From assembly GCF_000485595.1 (NCBI RefSeq), contig NW_014577089.1, positions 357,055 to 395,426 on the forward strand: a stretch of 38,372 nucleotides of DNA, given 5' to 3'. Numbering within the stretch: position 1 is the stretch's first letter; every line of letters begins with the position of its first letter. Positions 23,801 to 30,200 of the stretch are shown one piece after another. Origin of the DNA: Priapulus caudatus (taxonomy: Eukaryota > Priapulida > Priapulimorpha > Priapulimorphida > Priapulidae). The notes under the pieces were generated by a model. The model was not told where the DNA came from. It was given only the letters and a program-made list of their open reading frames with translations, and searched no databases. Made by a program: the position numbers and the translations under genes.

Positions 23801-26729
23801 GATCCCTGGAATTTTTTTTAAATGCTTTAATTTAGAAAATAAGTTTAAAAGATGTAGGAAAATTTAGGATTAGGCTTGATTTTCAGGAAACAAAGTCGCT
23901 TAGTTCCTTGAAAATTTACACCGCACCGTGTTTACTAGTATCAGGAGTAGATAATAGGGAAGGAGTGTGACTTCAAGTTCAATAAATAAGGGAAATTCGT
24001 CATTTACTAGCCTTTATAATACCTACGATTTACTACGCGTAACTCATCCAACTTGAGCTCAAATCGTACACAGTACATTCGCCTAGCATCGTGCGAAATC
24101 GTTTTCTCGTATACACCCGCAATCCGGAGATATAGACTAAAACACGTACGACACGATTTTCCATTCTGCTGCCAGCAAACTCAATGCGTTTTGCGCCAAA
24201 ATTTAAACAAAAGGCAGCTACTAACCATAGCTTGCTCTCTCGGCGAGGCGGTGTGGCTCGCAGGGAGATTGGACATCGACGCAACACTCGGCGAGATAAC
24301 CTTTGACCCCCCATACAGCTACATACCGGCATACCGGCATACAGCTGGTATGCCCCCCACGCACGCACGCCCACCGCAATCTCCCTGCGAGCCACACTGC
24401 CTCGCCGAGAGCAAGCTGTGGTTAGTAGCTGCCTTTTGTTTAAATTTCGGCGCAAAACGCATCGAGTTTGCTGGCAGCAGAATGGAAAATCGTGTCGTAC
24501 GTTTTACTTATATCTCCGGATGCCTGGTGTTTATCGAGAAACGGATTTCGCACGATGCTAGGCCTGAATCTGTACTGTGTACGATTTTGAGCTCAAGTTG
24601 GATGAGTTACGCGTAGTAAATCGTAGGTATTATAAGGCTAGTAAATGACGAATTTCCCTTGTTTATTGAAGTCACACTCCTTCCCTATTATATACTCCTG
24701 CTAGTATATATGTGTAAATGTATGTACTTGTGTGTCAAATCTAAAAATTAAAAAAAATAAGTTCGAGTTGTACTCGGTCATCCGATCTTCTACTCGATTA
24801 ATCAACTTGGCAGCCCAAACGAGTAATGATCGACGAACTCGATTAATTAATCGAAACACCACTAATGAATATAATTATTTATTAATTATTTAATTTGTGA
24901 TTAGCTCAGTTCAAAGTAAAAATTCAAAAGTGTAACTTCATCAGCGTAACATCCCAATCACATCGTGATGACAATTACATAAACTCTGTGATATCTAATA
25001 ACAAATGCAAATGTCTTATTTAACAGAAATATATATACACATATATACTATTTTTTATGCAATGAGTATCATAATATACTGTCAAATTCTACAGTATTTA
25101 TCTTTATTAAAAATATGTGTTCGTAGATATTGGATTTTAATGTGTTATCTAGAATAACAAATCATTTTTACAATGCTATCTATAGTCTATACCTGTATAG
25201 TTTGTAACCGGTATGCAGTGGATGGAGGATTAGTAGCACTAGATCGTGGCTGTAGTGCAGTGGGCAAGTTTGCAGTTACAAGTTGCAGCTGTCCAGAAGG
25301 TGTCCGTACCAGCACACTACCCTGTAGCAAACTTGGCCTCAAATCCATACTCTGCTCACACATAAAACAAAGAAAGGGCATACAATTTAGCAGAAACCGA
25401 ATTTCATAACACTACTATATCTGCGCATTTCAGTTAAAAGTAAATAGTATAATACCAATGTTCTATATCTAACTAAAATTAAAAAAACTTCAGATCATAC
25501 ATTTTTAAAATATGATAGTATAATGAAAAGTATTTTGCCATCATATGCAATCTTGCATTAACTACACTTGCAACTCAACGGATGCTAGTTACCTGACCAC
25601 TGACTTGTACCATGTTTGGTCTTTGCACCTGAACACCAGCCGGGCTTGCAATCCTAATGGGAGTACCAGTGTTCAATATCACGCGGGGAGCCAGAGGTTT
25701 TTGTTGATTCGACATTCCAGGTCTCGGCATGACATTCATGTTGACAAGCTGCACACCTTGCAACACAGACGCAGGATTCGAGATGGAACCAGATGCAGTT
25801 GACGTGTACACTAGCTGCTGACCAGCAGGCTGCGATGAAACTGCCGATACATTAATCACACTCCCGGTTGATAGAGAGTTCTGTACAGACTTCATTAGAG
25901 AAGTCGTTGCGGTCGACATCTGTACTACATTCGCACTGTTTGTTGTATCCGCTTTTACTACAGACGGTTGCCCATCTTGTCTTATTACTATCCGTTGTTG
26001 TGGCAGATTTGTCGTGATCAAATTCGGACTATGCACAGTTCTCACAGTGGCCTGGCCAGGCATTGTAACAATCTTTGCTTGATGAGCTGCTACAGATGCC
26101 AGACTCTGAATTGCACTAAGACCACTATTTACGGTACCATTCACAGTATCACTGCTTGACTGTGTGACAAGCGACATGGTGCCATTCGCATTTTGCACAA
26201 CAGATATCGTGCCATTTTTAGCAATGATATTTTGTTGCATAGCGTTTTGCACACCCACAGTTGGCAAAGGTGAAGGAGCTATCGTCACTGAAGGCGAACT
26301 CCGCGCTGAATTTATTTGTGCACATGTTGTAGACAATGTCAAGTAACCACTAGCTGGAACACCAGCCATTTGTTGTGTACAGTTCAAGGCTGTACCTAGT
26401 GAGTTAATTCCTGTTCCTTGTACATTTTGTGGTATGGATTTATTAGTCGCAGCACTGCTTGAAGTAGTACTACCATCAGCCTGAGAATTATTGTTTGGTA
26501 AATTAATGATCATGTTTTTCTGGCCTCCTGTTCCCAGTGTAAGAGACCCGCTACCAATAACATTGCCAGAAATATGGTTATTCAATATAACGTTGGCTGA
26601 AACTTGCTGTGAACAAGAAGTGACACTTGATGAGGATAACTGGCTTTCTAAAGTCCCAACTAGAGCGTTCACAGCGCTTTCGTCGACTTCAGACGAGAGA
26701 ACATCTTCTAACGACTTAGACGACGCCAT
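14697..26729 (-). CDS. TAF4: Transcription initiation factor TFIID subunit 4, complete, 922 residues (13 exons)
   Basis: This is a core scaffold subunit of TFIID in the nucleus; it pairs with TAF12 through a histone fold and binds activators. Exons in minus order: 26729-25593, 25351-25193, 21883-21614, 21401-21312, 20484-20353, 20024-19935, 19486-19350, 18993-18824, 17459-17329, 17119-16994, 16538-16482, 16377-16213, 14801-14697. All introns are GT-AG and the frame is continuous. The N-terminus carries SEVDESAVNALVGTLESQL. The TAFH/NHR1 domain spans about residues 485-565. The conserved C-terminal TAF4 region starts near residue 673 with DDDDINDVAAMGGVNL and ends RVNLRDLIFLMEQERE...YKSFLK. 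Length is between human TAF4B and TAF4. The start at 26729 is preferred over an in-frame ATG 36 bp upstream because animal TAF4 proteins begin close to this conserved motif. A single invertebrate gene probably corresponds to both vertebrate paralogues. Confidence 0.96.
14930..15480. repeat. Diverged interspersed repeat, CAGGTGGCTGCT / CAGGTTTGA motifs
   Basis: CAGGTGG-type motifs recur at about 15366, 15425 and 15440, and CAGGTTTGATTGTA/CAGGTTTGACTGTA at about 14976 and 15460, with ACCTGTC units near 14929 and 15023. This looks like one or more decayed copies of a repeat within TAF4 intron 12. Confidence 0.4.
15631..16079. mobile_element. 449-bp fold-back element rich in CCCGCGTTTT motifs
   Basis: Perfect 17-bp terminal inverted repeats AGCGGCGTCTACACTAT lie at 15631-15647 and (reversed) 16063-16079. 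The pairing extends weakly into TAAAACCCGGGTT. Interior AAACCCGCGTTTT and AAAACGCGGGTTTT motifs recur on both strands. A 33-bp tandem array lies at the right end. It sits in TAF4 intron 12. No transposase and no obvious target duplication were found. Confidence 0.8.
15948..16062. repeat. 33-bp tandem array, about 3.4 copies
   Basis: AGCAACAGTGTAGATGCGGT recurs at 15961, 15994 and 16027, alternating with AAACCCGCGTTTT or AAACCCGGGTTTT. It lies inside the fold-back element; the unit resembles a copy of its own subterminal sequence (GTGTAGA next to CCCGGGTTTTAGC). Confidence 0.9.
16213..16377 (-). CDS. TAF4: TAF4 exon 12
   Basis: Residues 834-888. It encodes the invariant ANQTALAAIGPRKRRKF and then a Ser/Gly/Thr-rich spacer ending RFQ at the donor CAG|GTAAGA. 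The leading Met is internal, not a start: an acceptor (CGCGTAG) precedes it. Confidence 0.96.
16482..16538 (-). CDS. TAF4: TAF4 exon 11 (57-bp microexon)
   Basis: Residues 815-833: SRSKQEDPEQARLKQKAKE. It is short, but it matches the TAF4 motif SRSxQEDPEQLRLKQKAKE and joins in phase at both ends. Confidence 0.96.
16994..17119 (-). CDS. TAF4: TAF4 exon 10
   Basis: Residues 773-814. It contains VRTQLKFLEELDKLEKK and EEQEREMLLRLAK, a charged helix with strong conservation in TAF4. Confidence 0.96.
17329..17459 (-). CDS. TAF4: TAF4 exon 9, histone-fold region
   Basis: Residues 729-772. It encodes RKHGLDDAPADVANLVSHAT and QERLRTIIEKL (family VS-ATQ-RL). The donor is AAG|GTAATG. Confidence 0.95.
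17460..18823 (-). other. TAF4 intron 8, nothing recognised
   Basis: This is 1.36 kb of AT-rich sequence. Short frames occur on both strands, without recognised domains or splice-consistent homology. The end near 18824 is the TAF4 exon 8 donor. Confidence 0.6.
18824..18993 (-). CDS. TAF4: TAF4 exon 8, histone-fold region
   Basis: Residues 673-728, with Val729 split. It contains DDDDINDVAAMGGVNLIEES, RILAST and SCKDESFLL, the conserved TAF12-pairing region. Confidence 0.96.
19350..19486 (-). CDS. TAF4: TAF4 exon 7
   Basis: Residues 627-671, with Arg672 split (AG|G). It starts VMTKLVPGSI and ends GHSAF; the split arginine gives the FRDDDDIND junction seen in animal TAF4 proteins. Confidence 0.88.
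19487..19934 (-). other. TAF4 intron 6, nothing recognised
   Basis: The intron is 448 bp and AT-rich. I see no repeat or gene signal. Confidence 0.6.
19935..20024 (-). CDS. TAF4: TAF4 exon 6
   Basis: Residues 597-626, a Gln/Asn-rich linker (SQQAIAQQHMLNSQHKNVSQ). It is supported by clean splice sites and phase rather than by strong conservation. Confidence 0.82.
20353..20484 (-). CDS. TAF4: TAF4 exon 5, end of TAFH domain
   Basis: Residues 553-596. RSLPHLRQSL closes TAFH (family pattern KS-x-x-x-LRQ-L), followed by a Pro/Ala/Thr-rich linker. The donor is CAT|GTATGT. Confidence 0.93.
20670..21120. mobile_element. 451-bp MITE, PIF/Harbinger-like
   Basis: TAA at 20667-20669 and 21121-21123 flanks inverted repeats of about 38 bp that start GGGGTCATTCACAATTATCA and end TGATAATTGTGAACGACCCC. 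A 3-bp TWA duplication and a G-rich terminus are the PIF/Harbinger signature; the assignment is an inference because no transposase is present. The interior is GC-rich at about 20780-20890 and has a GGGGGGGAGGGGG run near each arm. It lies in TAF4 intron 4. Confidence 0.78.
21312..21401 (-). CDS. TAF4: TAF4 exon 4, TAFH domain
   Basis: Residues 523-552. It encodes EDFTTKLEAELKSSPQPFLV and PFLK, matching the TAFH motif ELxSSPQPxLVPFLKK. Confidence 0.95.
21614..21883 (-). CDS. TAF4: TAF4 exon 3, start of TAFH domain
   Basis: Residues 433-522. After a Ser-rich stretch comes MSPEVAKKKCKNFFSTLIKL and NVRKLIQGVI, the first helices of the TAFH/NHR1 domain, which binds activator motifs. The donor is ATA|GTAAGT. 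Confidence 0.95.
21960..22300. repeat. GGGAGTC motif cluster
   Basis: GGGAGTC or its reverse complement GACTCCC occurs at 21968, 21980, 21991, 22012, 22032, 22226 and 22262, with a variant at 22282. Neighbouring opposite copies can form hairpins. It is probably a decayed repeat within TAF4 intron 2. Confidence 0.55.
23933..24706. mobile_element. 774-bp long fold-back element (arms about 335 bp, loop about 107 bp)
   Basis: The left arm (about 23933-24270) and right arm (about 24378-24706) are reverse complements at roughly 90% identity by eye. The outer ends read TACTAG...CTAGTA, consistent with a TA target duplication and CTAG-type termini, as in Tc1/mariner-derived elements. The loop contains ACCGGCAT repeats. 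Long open frames on both strands here simply mirror each other and are not genes. It lies in TAF4 intron 2. Confidence 0.82.
25193..25351 (-). CDS. TAF4: TAF4 exon 2
   Basis: Residues 380-432, starting SMDLRPSLLQGSVLVRTPSG and continuing QLQLVTANLP. It still belongs to the Gln/Ser-rich coactivator region. The donor is CAG|GTATAG. Confidence 0.88.
25593..26729 (-). CDS. TAF4: TAF4 exon 1 (start codon)
   Basis: Residues 1-379, starting MASSKSLEDVLSSEVDESAV. The conserved N-terminal motif is followed by a long low-complexity Ser/Thr/Asn/Gln/Val-rich region, as in the coactivator part of TAF4, with no pure polyglutamine run. The donor is CAG|GTAACT. The ATG sits in AAAATGGCG, which also resembles a YY1 site. 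Confidence 0.95.
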
Positions 26730-27110
26730 TTTCGACTTGAAACTGACTACCTTTGATGTGAGCATGCGCAGCTTTACTAACCGTTGCGGAGGAAAATGAT
26801 GAATAACAATAAGAAAATAAATGTAATGTTCACATTTTATCTACAACGGATTATGTATTTATAATAGCAAATAGTAAATTAGTTATTTAATGTAAATTAG
26901 AATATATATTACAAAATTGAATATCTAAAAAATAATGAAGTAGCATGCATACCTTCATCGCATAACACGGTGAACCGAAATTTACTTCCAGCAGCGCCGC
27001 CTATTGCGCTGATTTTGCAGAACCCGCCATTTGCCACTTTTAGTTTAGCAGGAGTTGTTGTAGCGAATCCAATTTCATCTGTTCGTGGAGGAAAAGCATC
27101 ACCTCCAACC
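26730..27110. promoter_or_regulatory. Shared bidirectional promoter of TAF4 and LSM14
   Basis: Only 381 bp separate the divergent start codons. An NRF1-like core (GCATGCGCAG) lies at 26762-26771. A YY1-like CCCGCCATTT lies at 27023-27032 in the LSM14 leader, and the TAF4 start itself (minus strand AAAATGGCG) is a second YY1-like site. No TATA box is apparent. NRF1 and YY1 motifs are typical of TATA-less housekeeping promoters in animals; their use here is an inference. Confidence 0.6.
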
Positions 27111-27234
27111 ATGAGTGGAGGAGGGACGCCATACCTTGGCAGTAAAATAAGTCTTATATCAAAATCAGAAATTCGATATGAAGGTATTTTGTACACAATT
27201 GATGCTGTCGAGTCAACCGTCGCTCTCGCAAAAG
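27111..27234 (+). CDS. LSM14: LSM14 exon 1 (start codon)
   Basis: Residues 1-41, first half of the LSm fold. The donor is AAAG|GTAAGT. The frame stays open upstream of the ATG, but family alignment fixes the start here. Confidence 0.95.
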
Positions 27235-30200
27235 GTAAGTGTTATTGCGACTTGGTGTTTATGTGTGCGCTTCATGAAACAAAGCCTTGCTTGCAGTTTA
27301 TAAGTAAGCCCAGTACATAAAACGAAGTGCATGTCTTGGAGAATATGGTTGTGCTTGTTGTCTAGCTTTTTAAAGTTTAGTCCTTATGTGTATCGCTGGG
27401 AAAGTGTCCGTATTTCAGTCTTTGTCTAGACGACGAGCACCGTCACTTAACGCGGGGCTTGGGCCCAAGTTGAGGGTTGGTTCATCATGTTTCCGCTGGT
27501 AGAAATGTGGCACTGGTACATTGTAGGTCTACGTCGCCCGTTATGAAGCAATGTCGCATAATGTTTGGTGTAAAAGGGTTCGGTCCTTTCACGTAACCAT
27601 GCGTGGCGTCTAAACGAAATGCTTGGCTGTTCACAGTTTCGATGATAGCAGTTGCTCCTGCGACGGTACCGTCGCCGATTATTTTTCTCTTCAACTCACG
27701 GTACTGACGGTACTGACGCCTGATTGGTTGAGCTTGTTTTCTTGCGATATACATAGCACATCCAAAATTTTAATTTCAATATGTGGCAGCAGCGCAACGG
27801 TTAGTGCGCTTGCCCCAAGTATGAATGGTCGCGGGATCGAATCCCATCCGTTTTCTAATTATTTTCCTGTTTTCTGTATTTTTCTATCTTTATCTGTTTA
27901 ACATTTCTTTTCCAATTAACGCAAATATTAACATTATTTATTTACAACATTTTAATAACAACAATTAATTTTTACAACAATTAAAAATTAAATTTTATTA
28001 ATTTAATAGAGTTAGGGTTAGGGTTAGGTTAGGGTTAGGGTTAGGGTTATCGTATATATCGTATAAAATCGTATATATAATATCGTACCAAAAGCAACGG
28101 TAGTTATTATTCGCCGATAGATGGCGCTGGCATCACTACCGTGAGTTGAAGAGAAAAAAATTCGGCGACGGTACCGTCGCAGGAGCAACAGCCTTCGATG
28201 ATAGCAGTTGAGGTAATTTCGAAACAAATAATGCCATTATTGGTGTTTAGTTTTAAACAATAAACCTCCCAGAGCCCTATTTTTCTCTGACGTATAGGTG
28301 GTAGTAGCTCCCTTTTCACATGTGGTACCGGTATCTCATAATATAGATGACATATATGGCAAATACTGAGGATACTGTCCATGACTATGAGAATACAATA
28401 TGCTATTGTCTGAGAGGTAACCCGACCAGGTTGTGTGACTAACGTCAATATACACAGCCTGACATCCATCCATTGGATAATCTTGTACCTCTACAAAACT
28501 GCCGAACAATTACGTATATCTCAAATAAAATAATCATCTAAGCATTTCTGCCTTGTTTTGTATCAAGTATAACCTTCACCTTATAGTATTCCAACGTTGT
28601 TATTAAAAATAATACCTCAGTTCGCTGTGCACAGTGTAAATTTCAAGAGCCGAACCTAAATTTCACTTTAACTGCCAACCGCCATGTTTCCACTGCGCAT
28701 GCTTTTCGATCGGAACGCGGAAAACCCGAATCGACATAACATACCATAGAGTTGCAACTAGCGTTGGCGCGAGCATAAATAAGAATCATATACTCGTATA
28801 TATATCTAAATATTAAAACATTGAAAACCAGGAAACATAATCTACAACAACATAATAATTATCATTGCGAAGATATGTACTTGTCTTGTGTTTGGGCCTA
28901 CGCACTGTGAAAATCAGGTCCATTGCCGATTTTAGTCGCACCGAAAATGGCGGACAAGGCGGCTGTCTGGTTGTGTTCATCCAATTCATCTCAGAAAGTA
29001 CGGCTTAACTCGATAAATCAGTAGCGCCCAGTTACCGCAAGCAAGCCAGAGGTTTATAGATTCGTTTGAGCTATTACATGTGACACTAGCTGTGGCGATG
29101 TTTGGATACCGAGCCAACTACAAGTTTTTATGGGCAAGAATTTGAAACGATCTCCTAACCCTAGCAAAGAGGCAGAACATATATACTTGCATAACCATAA
29201 GTTACCTTCTCGCTTCTCACTGCGTGGTGAGAAGGTCACAAGCGAGTGTAGCGACCGAACATTGTAGCTAACAAAGCGCTGAAACAAAACGTACCAATAC
29301 TCAACTTCTGGTGGAATTTCTCTGTACTTCCACGCAATTATTAAACTTAAAGGGACAGTAGCCTCTAGGATTTTACTGCATACAACTGTACTTGCTGTAT
29401 AACAAATCGTCTATACCCACACGTATTTGTTACCAGATACCTAATTTAATTCTTATAATTAATTACACATCAACGCTACGAAATTTGAACGGCGTCATGA
29501 CACCCGCGACCGTGCTGCCACCCCGAAAAAGTTGCGTATTTGACAATTTATTTTGCACGTTACAGACCGAGGGCTAATCACAAAAGTGCAATTATATTTA
29601 TACCTAAATGCTATTTAACTGAACGATATTCATTTTAGGGCAAATTTATCCATATTATAACTGAAACTATGTCGTTTATAAGATATTACAATCCTTTTGC
29701 TTTTAAATGAATAAATAAGAAACACCCTCGATCTGTAGCCCTTAGCTGGAAAGTGGTTTTGCGCAACTTATCAGATCGTGCGCTTTGAGTGGCGCCACCG
29801 TCGTTGTAATCAAACTGTAGTCAGAAAATATTTCTAATGGTGATTGAACCATGAAACTTTTTATGTAGTGTAATTATAACCTAAATTAGCTGAAAATAAC
29901 CCAAGAACCTAGAGTAAACTCTTCCTTTAACCATAATTATGCATGATATTCCCAAACAGAATAGAAGATAGAACTTCGAACAAGGCAGCTATTAAATTGT
30001 TTGAATTTCCATGCACTCACCAGTCGTCTTAGTTCTCGCGCATGCGCAGCAATGCAAGTATAGAGTTTGCCAAATTTCAAAAATAACTCCTTTCCAAATT
30101 ATCTTATTGTATCCTCGTTCGGGGGTGATACTATGGATTTGGCCTCGTCGCGCCACCGCCGCCGCAGAGATTTCTTTGTGAGCGCTCTACCGGCTGCAGT

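Larger units (their letters stand above)
21884..25192 (-). other. TAF4 intron 2 (to exon 2 donor), repeat-rich
   Basis: This 3.3-kb intron stretch contains the GGGAGTC cluster, a C11 run near 22574, a T/A-rich segment with many short stem-loops, an ATCGATTAATCATCGAT-like palindromic zone at about 23400-23430 and the long fold-back element. No coding sequence is recognised. Confidence 0.6.
27638..28210. mobile_element. Composite inverted-repeat element with tRNA-like segment, telomere-like tract and 17-bp flanking repeats
   Basis: Direct repeats TTCGATGATAGCAGTTG at 27638-27654 and 28194-28210 flank a 539-bp insert. Its ends are inverted repeats of about 50 bp (27651-27703 and 28137-28189), each containing the perfect palindrome GCGACGGTACCGTCGC. 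Inside are a tRNA-like stretch, AT-rich sequence and a TTAGGG tract. It lies in LSM14 intron 1. A 17-bp duplication and A/B boxes suggest retroposition (SINE-like), whereas terminal inverted repeats suggest a DNA transposon; the class is unresolved. Confidence 0.75.

Noticed and set aside
24033-24616. Open frames of 140 and 187 residues on opposite strands
   Set aside because: They lie in the arms of a long inverted repeat and encode near-identical peptides on both strands; there is no domain and no splice support.
26730-26765. Longer TAF4 start at 26765
   Set aside because: The in-frame ATG adds 12 residues without family support and overlaps the NRF1-like motif; the start at 26729 fits TAF4 orthologues and Kozak context.
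26491-26799. 102-residue plus-strand frame
   Set aside because: It is antisense to TAF4 exon 1, whose minus-strand reading carries the conserved TAF4 N-terminus.
26970-27110. N-terminal extension of LSM14
   Set aside because: The frame is open upstream but has no ATG, and LSM14 proteins begin MSGG-TPY exactly at 27111.
27784-27853. A functional tRNA gene
   Set aside because: Only A/B-box-like and T-arm-like parts are seen; acceptor pairing and a sensible anticodon arm are missing, and it sits inside a repeat element.
28011-28049. True chromosome-end telomere
   Set aside because: Only six units, flanked on both sides by unique intron and transposon sequence inside LSM14 intron 1.
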